Shown here one piece after another: positions 1 through 5,296 of a DNA stretch of 5,296 bases. Every line of letters starts with the position of its first letter. The stretch's first letter is position 1. Made by a program: the position numbers and the translations under genes. This DNA comes from Erythrobacter sp. 34-65-8. GTDB lineage: Bacteria > Pseudomonadota > Alphaproteobacteria > Sphingomonadales > Sphingomonadaceae. The notes under the pieces are model-generated. The model was not told the DNA's origin. It saw only the letters and a list, made by a program, of their open reading frames with translations, and ran no database searches. The stretch is taken from assembly GCA_002278985.1 (NCBI GenBank), contig NCJP01000121.1, positions 1 to 5,296 on the forward strand, given 5' to 3'.

Positions 1-49
1 TGTCCATTCGCAGCTGCCGCCCAAGAGCCTGTCAGTCTAGCTCAATGTG

Positions 50-373
50 ATGGCGACTAATCCGGCGCAGGGCTGGTTTGATCAGTATGGTTTCGATCCG
101 GGCAGCGACACCGTTACCGGTGTGCTCAGCCCTAACTCTACTGAAACCTTCCTGCGGCTGGCCGTCGCCTGCGGCAGCGAGGACGCGCTCGAACTGGCAG
201 TCCATTTTGGCCGGACCCATCCAAGCGACCGCCTGCGGCTGGCAGCTTTCGAGGCGCGTGCGGAGCAAGCACGGGACAAGGCGCACCGGGATGCGATCTG
301 GCGGGAGGCGGAGGCAAGCGGATCGCGGCTGGTTGCCGCCACCGCGACCCGCAACCGCGGCGCGATGGCCTAG
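50..373 (+). CDS. Small hypothetical protein, 107 aa, convergent with ruvX
   Basis: I do not recognise this protein. It is the only plausible plus-strand gene in the window. The reading frame is closed upstream by a TAG at 38-40, so it must start at GTG 47 or the adjacent ATG 50; I chose ATG. No strong Shine-Dalgarno sequence is visible in front of it. The product looks soluble, with no signal peptide or membrane segment. Its N-terminal 30 residues are rich in Gly, Asp and aromatics. It then reads as alpha-helical: roughly residues 31-54 (FLRLAVACGSEDALELAVHFG) and a charged, Ala/Glu/Arg-rich helix at about 59-90, followed by a basic tail. Codon use is GC-rich at third positions and amino-acid composition is balanced, unlike the Arg/Pro-rich shadow frames opposite. 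It ends in a TAG inside the CTAG shared with ruvX. It could still be a spurious frame, since nothing conserved is visible. Confidence 0.5.
   Translation: MATNPAQGWFDQYGFDPGSDTVTGVLSPNSTETFLRLAVACGSEDALELAVHFGRTHPSDRLRLAAFEARAEQARDKAHRDAIWREAEASGSRLVAATATRNRGAMA
370..373. other. CTAG palindrome holding both convergent stop codons
   Basis: The four bases CTAG read TAG on each strand. On the plus strand TAG (371-373) ends the small hypothetical gene, and on the minus strand TAG (372-370) ends ruvX. The two genes thus overlap tail to tail by four bases with no intergenic terminator space. Confidence 0.6.
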
Positions 374-855
374 AACGCGGCGCCGGTCAGCGCGTCGATT
401 GCCGCCTGCAAGATGACTGCGGCGGCATGGCTGTCGATCTTCTCGGCGCGGCGCGCCCGGCTCATGTCCTGCCCGATCATGGCCTGTTCGGCGCTGGCGG
501 TCGACCAGCGTTCGTCCCACAGCAGCACCGGCAGGCCCAGCGCTGCGGCCAGGTTGCGGGCATAGGCACGGCTGGCCTGGGCGCGCGGCCCCTCGCTGCC
601 GTCCATGTTGAGCGGCAGGCCGATCACCACGCCCCGCACGCTGCGCTCCCTGACCAGAGCCGCCAGAGCGTCCCGGTCACGCCCGAACTTGCCGCGCGGC
701 ATGGTCTTGCCTGCACTGGCAAAGCGCCAGCCCGCATCGCACAGGGCAATTCCGATAGTCTTGGTGCCGAGGTCGAGCGCCAGCAGCACACCGCCGTCCG
801 GCAGGAGCGCACGGAACTCCGGTGCCCGGTCGGTTACCGGGGCGCCCTGGTCCAT
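370..855 (-). CDS. ruvX: RuvX/YqgF family putative Holliday-junction resolvase / pre-16S rRNA nuclease
   Basis: This 161-aa RNase H-fold protein belongs to the YqgF family. The family is annotated as a Holliday-junction resolvase, and in E. coli it is implicated in maturing the 5' end of 16S rRNA; it acts in the cytoplasm. The visible motifs are LALDLGTKTIGIA at about residues 25-37 (catalytic Asp28), VVIGLPLNMDGSEG at 76-89, DERWSTASAEQ at 114-124, and KIDSHAAAVILQ at 139-150 with the last acidic residue Asp141. The length is normal for the family. The ATG at 855 gives a leader (EFRALLPDGG) that I recall in sphingomonad homologues. That start lies inside the 3' end of the DUF3089 gene (22-base overlap), and its only purine-rich stretch (GAGG) sits too close to the ATG to be a good ribosome site, so coupled re-initiation is likely. 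It is the last gene of the chain and ends on the CTAG shared with the opposing ORF. Confidence 0.96.
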   Translation of the reverse strand: MDQGAPVTDRAPEFRALLPDGGVLLALDLGTKTIGIALCDAGWRFASAGKTMPRGKFGRDRDALAALVRERSVRGVVIGLPLNMDGSEGPRAQASRAYARNLAAALGLPVLLWDERWSTASAEQAMIGQDMSRARRAEKIDSHAAAVILQAAIDALTGAAF

Positions 856-1976
856 GCCTCGACCCGCTGCACCACGTCTGCCTGCACATTCGCCCAGAAC
901 AGCGGGATATCGTAAACGTGGTAGTTGTTGCCGGGCAGCACTGCGTCACCGACTTCTGGTGGATCGCCAATCAGCAGCAGCCCGTGCTCGTCGCAGCGGG
1001 CGGGGACAGCACCCGGCCGGAGCGTGCCCGAGACGTAATCCTTTTCCGGAATGAGCGTGCCCAGATTGCGGGATGCCTCGGCCGTTCCCCCCACGGCCCC
1101 GGTCAGGGGATTGGTGCACAGGATCGGGCTGGTGCCGCGCTGCTTTCCGTCAAATCCGGTCGATGCCGCGTAACTGTCCAGCACATCGGAAGGGTCGGCC
1201 GGCTCGGCATAGCTTGACCAGCTCATCACGCAGCCCGCCTGCGCCGACGTGGCACAGGCGGGAAAGCCCAGCGCCGGGAGATCGTGCGGAACCGAGATCG
1301 GCCAGCCCACAGCATAGATCGCGGCGATGCGCGGCGCGAGCGGGCTGCCTGCCAGCTCCTCCCGCATCAGGCGCAGGAGATGGAGCGATCCCTGGCTGTG
1401 CCCGGCGAGGACAATCGGCATGTCCGGATCGATGCTGGACACGAAGAATTCGAACGCCTGGCGCACATCGTCATACGCTGCCGCAATGGCCTTCTCGGAA
1501 TCGGGCGTATCGGTCAGGAAGGAACCGAACGTGGCCTGGCGATACTTCGGCGCCCAGATTTCGCTCGCCCGGTTGAACGGGCTGGCCATGCCGCGAATGT
1601 AGATCTGCGCGATCCGCTGCGAATCAGCGTCATCCAGCGGAGCGTTCCAGCTCGACCGGTCAAGGTGGCTGGTCGGATGGATGAAGAAGACGGCGAAGGC
1701 GGGCGCAGCGCCATCGGCGGGTGTGGGGACAGCGGTGCCTTCCCGTTGCTGCGCGGGCTGCCACCGGGCCGGGTCATTCATGCCCATGCCGGGGCGAGAC
1801 AGCCACATGGCGGGATCGTCGTAGGCGCTCACTTCGAGCGGCGCCTGAGCGACGAAGGCATCGCCGGGCACGAACACCGCCCGGGTCAGATCCTGCCACC
1901 AGATCGCCAGAATGAAACCGCCGGCAATGAACAGCACGACGATTGCCGCCACCACGTAAAGGAACTTGCGCGCCAT
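834..1976 (-). CDS. Membrane-anchored DUF3089 alpha/beta-hydrolase-like protein
   Basis: This 380-aa protein has one hydrophobic N-terminal segment (about residues 5-27) behind a short basic start (MARKF) and no obvious signal-peptidase site. I therefore expect a single-pass anchor with the rest in the periplasm. The body matches the DUF3089 family: FFIHPTSH at 97-104, the nucleophile elbow GHSQG at 192-196 (Ser194), and a C-terminal NYHVYDIPLFW at 351-361 with His353 as candidate catalytic His. An Asp near 338 (IGDPP) is a possible third triad member. Four Cys (241, 249, 287, 328) could form disulfides if the domain is exported. The start ATG shares one base with the stop of the permease gene upstream (TAATG) and has a GAGG seven bases ahead, so the two are probably translated together. 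An esterase or lipase activity is plausible, but I cannot name a substrate. Confidence 0.88.
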   Translation of the reverse strand: MARKFLYVVAAIVVLFIAGGFILAIWWQDLTRAVFVPGDAFVAQAPLEVSAYDDPAMWLSRPGMGMNDPARWQPAQQREGTAVPTPADGAAPAFAVFFIHPTSHLDRSSWNAPLDDADSQRIAQIYIRGMASPFNRASEIWAPKYRQATFGSFLTDTPDSEKAIAAAYDDVRQAFEFFVSSIDPDMPIVLAGHSQGSLHLLRLMREELAGSPLAPRIAAIYAVGWPISVPHDLPALGFPACATSAQAGCVMSWSSYAEPADPSDVLDSYAASTGFDGKQRGTSPILCTNPLTGAVGGTAEASRNLGTLIPEKDYVSGTLRPGAVPARCDEHGLLLIGDPPEVGDAVLPGNNYHVYDIPLFWANVQADVVQRVEAWTRAPR

Positions 1977-1987
1977 TATCCTGCCTC
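1974..1987 (-). promoter_or_regulatory. RBS and TAATG start/stop overlap for the DUF3089 gene
   Basis: On the minus strand a GAGG (1987-1984) lies seven bases before the ATG (1976-1974). That ATG overlaps the permease TAA stop (1978-1976) by one base. This fixes the start and implies translational coupling of the permease and the hydrolase. Confidence 0.7.
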
Positions 1988-3055
1988 TGCCTCCATCGCG
2001 TCATGCTGGTCGATCCGCGCTGCCCGTCGTTCCAGCCCGACCTTGATCATGGCCAGCAGCGGATCAGCCAGGGCCAGCCCGAGGATACCGAACAGCACCC
2101 CGAACACCAGCTGAGCCGAAAGCACCAGCGCGGGGGCAAGATCGACGGTCTTCTTGGCGATCATTGGTATGATGACGTAACCGTCGAAGTTCTGGACCAG
2201 CAAATAGACGAAAATCGTGTAGAGCCCCATCTCCGTCCCGCCTGAAAAGCCGACCAGGACCATCAGGACGCCGGAGATAATCGCGCCGACGTTGGGGATG
2301 AACACCAGCAGGCCCGTCAGCAGGCCCAGCAGCACGGCCATGGGCACGCCGTAGATCGCCAGCATGGCCCAGGTGAATACGCCCTCGATCACCATTCCCA
2401 GCAGCCGCCCGGCCAGCAGGCGACGCATGGTATAGGCCTGATGGCTGAGCGTGTCGAAGAAGGCCGGACGGTAGTCTTCCGGCACCATCCAGGCGACTCC
2501 ACGCTCGTAAGCGCGCGGGTCGAAGGCGAGATAGATCCCGATGATCACGATCAGCAGCAGCGTCGTCAGCCCGCCGAACAACCCGCCGATCGCACGGGTG
2601 ACACTGCCGACGCCGCTCATCAGGTTGCCGGCCATCGACTGGAGGTCGCTGGTGTTGACGGCAATCCCGTGTTGGCGCAGCAGCGCCAGCAGTTCGCCGG
2701 CCTGTTTGGTCACAATCTGGGGAAATTCCGCTGCTTCCTCAGCCAGCTGCGCTCCGGCGAATATGACCAGCCAGATGAAGAAGGCCACGGTCAGCAGCAG
2801 CACGATCGCCACCCGCCAGCTGCGCCCGATCTTCAGCACCCGGCCCAGCAACCGCGCGCCGCCGTCGATCATCGCGCCGAACACCAGAGCGCCGAAGATC
2901 ACCAGCAGGGACTGCGAGATATAGATCGCCAGCACCACCAGCCCGATGACCGATGCCCAGACCAGGGCGCGGGCGGCTTCAAAGCGCAGGCGGGTGCTTT
3001 CGATCCGGGTCGGGCTCGCGCCCATGTCTTCTGCTTCGGGCGGGCCAGCGCTCAC
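1976..3055 (-). CDS. AI-2E family (PerM/YdiK/TqsA-type) inner-membrane protein
   Basis: This 359-aa polytopic membrane protein belongs to the AI-2E transporter family (formerly UPF0118). The family name comes from TqsA and autoinducer-2 export. Other members have been linked to permease or ion-antiport roles, so the substrate here is unknown. With the chosen start, hydrophobic segments fall at about 30-48, 50-65, 82-104, 160-178, 222-240, 240-262, 264-290 and 308-335. A soluble, amphipathic stretch at 105-155 separates the N-terminal and C-terminal membrane blocks, as is usual in this family. Typical motifs are FIPNVGAIISG at 252-262 and ALADPLLAMIKV at 328-339. The start is GTG 3055, which forms GTGA with the lepB stop and has AGAGGG nine bases upstream. 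The alternative ATG 3025 lacks a comparable site, and an ATG at 3100 lies well inside lepB. The tail touches the DUF3089 gene (TAATG). Confidence 0.92.
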   Translation of the reverse strand: MSAGPPEAEDMGASPTRIESTRLRFEAARALVWASVIGLVVLAIYISQSLLVIFGALVFGAMIDGGARLLGRVLKIGRSWRVAIVLLLTVAFFIWLVIFAGAQLAEEAAEFPQIVTKQAGELLALLRQHGIAVNTSDLQSMAGNLMSGVGSVTRAIGGLFGGLTTLLLIVIIGIYLAFDPRAYERGVAWMVPEDYRPAFFDTLSHQAYTMRRLLAGRLLGMVIEGVFTWAMLAIYGVPMAVLLGLLTGLLVFIPNVGAIISGVLMVLVGFSGGTEMGLYTIFVYLLVQNFDGYVIIPMIAKKTVDLAPALVLSAQLVFGVLFGILGLALADPLLAMIKVGLERRAARIDQHDAMEAEAG

Positions 3056-3070
3056 TCGCGCGCGCCCTCT
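3052..3070 (-). promoter_or_regulatory. RBS and GTGA start/stop overlap for the AI-2E family gene
   Basis: AGAGGG (3070-3065, minus strand) stands nine bases before GTG (3055-3053), which interlocks with the lepB TGA (3054-3052). This decides in favour of the GTG start and suggests coupled translation of lepB and the permease. Confidence 0.65.
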
Positions 3071-3957
3071 TCGGCGATGGCCGGGCGCAGGGAACTCCAC
3101 GCCCGTTCCCCGCGCAGCGAGGTGAACCAGCTGACCGGGTTCCAGCCGGTTGTTCCGTCCAGCGAAAAGGTGATGAATTCGGCCCGGCCGCCGATGTTTT
3201 CCAGCGGGACAGGGCCGCCGAGGCCGCCGCCGCCATACGGATCGACCGGGGCGCGGCTGTCAGCCGAATGGTCGCGGTTGTCACCCATCACGAACACATG
3301 GCCCTGCGGCACTGTGAGCGGTCCAAAGTTGTCGAAGCCGCCATCGTAGTCTTCGTTCACCACCAGATAGGTCGCACCATTGGGCAGGGTCTCGCGGGCT
3401 ACGGGCAGTTCGAACACCGGGGTGCCGTCCTCGCTTCGTGCGCGGTACATGTCGAAGTCGGCAAGGCACGGGCGGGCCGGCATGCCGCAAAGATGCTGGT
3501 CGCTGGCGACGGGCATCCGCAGGGCCGGTTCGATGCGCTGCGGAATCGCTGTACCGTTCAGCACGATCCGTCCGCCCCGCACCTCGATCGTATCACCGGG
3601 CAGAGCCACCACGCGCTTGATGTAGTCCTCGTCCCGCAGGGGATGGACCGGGATCACGATGTCGCCGTATTCCGGCTTAGCCGGCCACACCCGCCATTCG
3701 GCCCGCGGCAGCAGGTGGAACGAGACCGACGACCAGTTCCAGCCGTAGGGGTACTTGCTCACCACCAGCCGGTCACCCACGAGCAGGTTGGGCATCATCG
3801 AGGTGCTGGGAATGTAGAACGGCTTGGCGATGAAGCTGTGGAAGGCGAGCACCGCCAGCAGCATGACGGCAAGCCCCCGCAATTCGGCCAGCCAGTTGAC
3901 CTCTTCCTTGGCCGGCCGGGCCGATGCAATGCTTGGTTCGGATGCAGCGTCTGTCAC
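3052..3957 (-). CDS. lepB: Signal peptidase I (leader peptidase)
   Basis: This is an inner-membrane serine protease that cleaves signal peptides from exported proteins using a Ser/Lys dyad. With the GTG start at 3957 it has 301 residues. A hydrophobic anchor spans about 27-44, followed by the nucleophile box IPSTSMMPNLLVGD (49-62, Ser53). The general-base box YIKRVVALPGD (112-122) carries Lys114, and the C-terminal box MGDNRDHSADSR covers 224-235. A close Cys pair (157 and 164) sits in the periplasmic domain, comparable to the disulfide region of the E. coli enzyme. A Gly-rich loop (241-248) follows the last box. The start is uncertain. TTG 3969, which forms TTGA with the acpS stop and has GAGG about ten bases upstream, would add four residues. 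ATG 4008 lies inside acpS without a ribosome site. lepB is followed here by a permease rather than by rnc. Confidence 0.97.
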   Translation of the reverse strand: MTDAASEPSIASARPAKEEVNWLAELRGLAVMLLAVLAFHSFIAKPFYIPSTSMMPNLLVGDRLVVSKYPYGWNWSSVSFHLLPRAEWRVWPAKPEYGDIVIPVHPLRDEDYIKRVVALPGDTIEVRGGRIVLNGTAIPQRIEPALRMPVASDQHLCGMPARPCLADFDMYRARSEDGTPVFELPVARETLPNGATYLVVNEDYDGGFDNFGPLTVPQGHVFVMGDNRDHSADSRAPVDPYGGGGLGGPVPLENIGGRAEFITFSLDGTTGWNPVSWFTSLRGERAWSSLRPAIAEEGARE

Positions 3958-3965
3958 GGGAATAC

Positions 3966-4367
3966 TCAAAGCGGACGGGCCTCGATGATCACGAAGGCCT
4001 GGGCCCATGGATGATCGTCGGTGAGGGTGAGATGAATAACCGCCTCATGGCCGTCCGGCGTCATTTCCGCAAGGCGCTTGGCCGCGCCGTTCGCCAGGGC
4101 CAGGGTGGGTGCACCTGATGGTGCGTTCACCACGCCGATGTCTTTCATATAAACGCCGCGATGGAAGCCGGTGCCGACCGCCTTGGAGAACGCTTCCTTG
4201 GCGGCAAACCGCTTGGCGTAGGTGCCGGCACGGGTGAAGGGACGTTTGGCCGCCTTGGCCCGCTCGACCTCGGTGAAAACCCGCCGCTCGAACCGCTCGC
4301 CGCGACGGTCGAGCACGGCCTGGATGCGCTCGATGTTGCACAAGTCGGAGCCGAGCCCGATGATCAT
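3966..4367 (-). CDS. acpS: Holo-[acyl-carrier-protein] synthase
   Basis: AcpS transfers 4'-phosphopantetheine from coenzyme A to a Ser of apo-acyl carrier protein, which switches on fatty-acid synthesis in the cytoplasm; the family usually works as a trimer. The 133-aa protein has the standard length. It shows [15 protein letters not shown] at the N-terminus with Mg-binding Asp8, and [15 protein letters not shown] at 54-68 with metal-binding Glu58 and the nearby Lys62. [16 protein letters not shown] at 112-127 is the usual C-terminal strand pair. The ATG (4367) overlaps the pdxJ stop as ATGA, with GAGG seven bases ahead, so the start is firm. The pdxJ-acpS adjacency is widespread in Proteobacteria and supports both names. 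Confidence 0.97.
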   Translation of the reverse strand: MIIGLGSDLCNIERIQAVLDRRGERFERRVFTEVERAKAAKRPFTRAGTYAKRFAAKEAFSKAVGTGFHRGVYMKDIGVVNAPSGAPTLALANGAAKRLAEMTPDGHEAVIHLTLTDDHPWAQAFVIIEARPL

Positions 4368-4378
4368 CCCCGCGCCTC
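4364..4378 (-). promoter_or_regulatory. RBS and ATGA start/stop overlap for acpS
   Basis: On the minus strand GAGG (4378-4375) lies seven bases before the acpS ATG (4367-4365), which overlaps the pdxJ TGA (4366-4364). It is a standard coupled-translation junction. Confidence 0.7.
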
Positions 4379-5137
4379 GTCCATCAGCTCGCGCATGCGC
4401 AGGACGGCTGGCTCCAGCCCGCAGAAAATCGCCTCGCCAATCAGGTAGTGGCCGATGTTGAGTTCGGCCAGCTGCGGGATGGCGGCAATCGGCTGCACGT
4501 TCTCATAAGTGAGCCCATGGCCCGCGTGGGGCTCGATCCCGTTCTTGGCCGCGAGCGCAGCCATGTCGGAGATGCGCTTGAGTTCGGACGCAGTCCGGTC
4601 CCGGTCACCGTCAACGAAGGCATGGGCATATTCGCCGGTGTGAAATTCGACCACCGGCGCGCCGAGCCGCAAGGCTGCATCGAGCTGGCGCTCGTTCGCC
4701 TCGATGAACAGGCTGACCCGGATGCCGGCATCGCTGAGGCGCGTCACCATGGGAGCGAGGCGGTTGTGCAGGCCCGCTGCATCCAGCCCGCCCTCGGTGG
4801 TACGCTCCTCGCGCTTCTCCGGCACGATACAGGCGGCGTGGGGCTTGTGGCGCAGCGCGATTGCCAGCATTTCCTCGGTCGCTGCCATTTCGAGGTTGAG
4901 CGGCAGGCTGGTCGCCGCCTGGATGCGGGCGAGGTCCTCGTCGCGGATATGGCGCCGGTCCTCGCGCAGGTGGGCGGTGATGCCGTCACCACCGCAAGCG
5001 GCAACGATTTCGGCAGCGCGCACCGGATCAGGATGGTCGCCGCCGCGCGCATTGCGGATGGTGGCGACGTGGTCGATGTTGACTCCGAGGCGGAGGCGAG
5101 AAAGGGCCGGGGTCAAAGCGGCATTCCTGTCGGGCAT
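4364..5137 (-). CDS. pdxJ: Pyridoxine 5'-phosphate synthase
   Basis: PdxJ condenses 1-deoxyxylulose 5-phosphate with 3-amino-2-oxopropyl phosphate to form pyridoxine 5'-phosphate, the ring-closing step of DXP-dependent vitamin B6 synthesis in the cytoplasm. The 257-aa TIM-barrel protein matches the E. coli enzyme almost throughout. [17 protein letters not shown] is at 17-33 and [12 protein letters not shown] at 53-64 (His56, Arg58, His63). [10 protein letters not shown] at 81-90 carries Glu83, [15 protein letters not shown] lies at 105-119, and [10 protein letters not shown] at 205-214 carries His207. His56, Glu83 and His207 align with the three catalytic residues His45, Glu72 and His193 of E. 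coli. Three extra residues lie in the region between Glu83 and His207. The start is open. ATG 5137 has no clear ribosome site and overlaps the upstream frame by 25 bases. TTG 5116 has AGGA eight bases ahead and forms TTGA with the upstream stop, giving a protein seven residues shorter and closer to the E. coli N-terminus. Confidence 0.97.
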   Translation of the reverse strand: MPDRNAALTPALSRLRLGVNIDHVATIRNARGGDHPDPVRAAEIVAACGGDGITAHLREDRRHIRDEDLARIQAATSLPLNLEMAATEEMLAIALRHKPHAACIVPEKREERTTEGGLDAAGLHNRLAPMVTRLSDAGIRVSLFIEANERQLDAALRLGAPVVEFHTGEYAHAFVDGDRDRTASELKRISDMAALAAKNGIEPHAGHGLTYENVQPIAAIPQLAELNIGHYLIGEAIFCGLEPAVLRMRELMDEARG

Positions 5138-5295
5138 ACGGCCGCGCGGAGTACGTCGTGTGTTACGCCCGCTTGCTGCCAGATTTCGCCAAACGCAGCT
5201 TCCGCCTCAGCGCGGTTCGATGTCATGATGATCACCATATCGAGTTCGGGCAGGATAATGTTGCGCAGCACCACGCCACCGATGAAACCGCGCCG
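5113..5295 (-). CDS. C-terminal fragment of an upstream gene, possibly a beta-lactamase-fold serine hydrolase
   Basis: An open minus-strand frame runs in from the right edge and ends at TGA 5115-5113, giving 60 residues; the N-terminal part is outside the window. The segment [20 protein letters not shown] followed by IMTSNR resembles the end of class C beta-lactamase-like serine hydrolases. In those, a Gly-rich turn is followed by a strand, a 'VPELDLVVVMT'-like stretch and a terminal helix; here [16 protein letters not shown] fits that helix. The catalytic Ser-x-x-Lys and Tyr motifs cannot be seen. The frame overlaps the pdxJ ATG by 25 bases, or only the TTGA quartet if pdxJ starts at TTG 5116. 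It is probably the gene ahead of pdxJ in the same transcript. The family call is a guess from a short stretch. Confidence 0.5.
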   Translation of the reverse strand, partial: RRGFIGGVVLRNIILPELDMVIIMTSNRAEAEAAFGEIWQQAGVTHDVLRAAVCPTGMPL

Positions 5296-5296
5296 C

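Noticed and set aside
354..387. A possible stem-loop (354-363 with 380-387, two-base bulge) around the shared stop codons, considered as a bidirectional terminator
   Set aside because: The stem is short and bulged, the loop is 16 bases, and no T-run follows on either strand. Such pairings arise by chance in GC-rich sequence.
32..520. A 162-aa minus-strand open frame covering the left-hand small ORF and the end of ruvX
   Set aside because: Its translation is extremely Arg-rich and it overlaps most of the competing plus-strand ORF and the ruvX C-terminus in another frame.
1284..2114. A 276-aa plus-strand open frame opposite the DUF3089 gene
   Set aside because: It is antisense to a well-supported gene, with Arg/Gly/His-rich low-information composition and no domain.
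3056..3100. Upstream start at ATG 3100 for the AI-2E family gene
   Set aside because: The added residues are Arg/Pro/Gly-rich and lie inside lepB. GTG 3055 has a better ribosome site and the GTGA overlap.
3958..4008. Upstream lepB start at ATG 4008
   Set aside because: It would overlap acpS by 43 bases, lacks a ribosome site, and adds residues unlike a LepB N-terminus.
2441..4014. Two long plus-strand open frames (2441-3349 and 2953-4014) opposite the permease and lepB
   Set aside because: They lie antisense to clearly identified genes and their translations are rich in Arg, His, Gln and Pro with no motif, as expected for shadow frames in GC-rich DNA.

Overview
This is a GC-rich window from a bacterial chromosome, most likely an alphaproteobacterium of the order Sphingomonadales (Erythrobacter/Novosphingobium/Sphingomonas type). 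The assignment rests on the protein style, especially RuvX with a short leader before its catalytic motif, the PdxJ-AcpS-LepB order, and the alphaproteobacterial form of LepB. It comes from recall of these families, not from a database search.

Almost the whole window is one minus-strand gene chain, read from right to left. A C-terminal fragment of an unidentified protein (possibly a beta-lactamase-fold serine hydrolase) enters at the right edge. It is followed by pdxJ (pyridoxine 5'-phosphate synthase), acpS (holo-ACP synthase), lepB (signal peptidase I), an AI-2E/PerM-family membrane protein, a membrane-anchored DUF3089 alpha/beta hydrolase, and ruvX (YqgF-type RNase H fold). Neighbouring genes overlap by 1 to 25 bases or nearly touch, often at start/stop quartets (ATGA, GTGA, TAATG). 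There is therefore no room for internal promoters or terminators between genes, and co-transcription with translational coupling is likely. The promoter must lie beyond the right edge.

At the left edge a small plus-strand ORF of unknown function converges on ruvX. The two genes share a palindromic CTAG that supplies a TAG stop to each.

Functionally the chain joins unrelated housekeeping steps: vitamin B6 synthesis, activation of acyl carrier protein, removal of signal peptides, and RNA or Holliday-junction processing. Two envelope proteins of unclear substrate lie between lepB and ruvX. I see no RNA gene, mobile element, CRISPR array or evident new defence or biosynthetic system. The points of interest are gene order, start-site ambiguity and the two poorly characterised envelope proteins.
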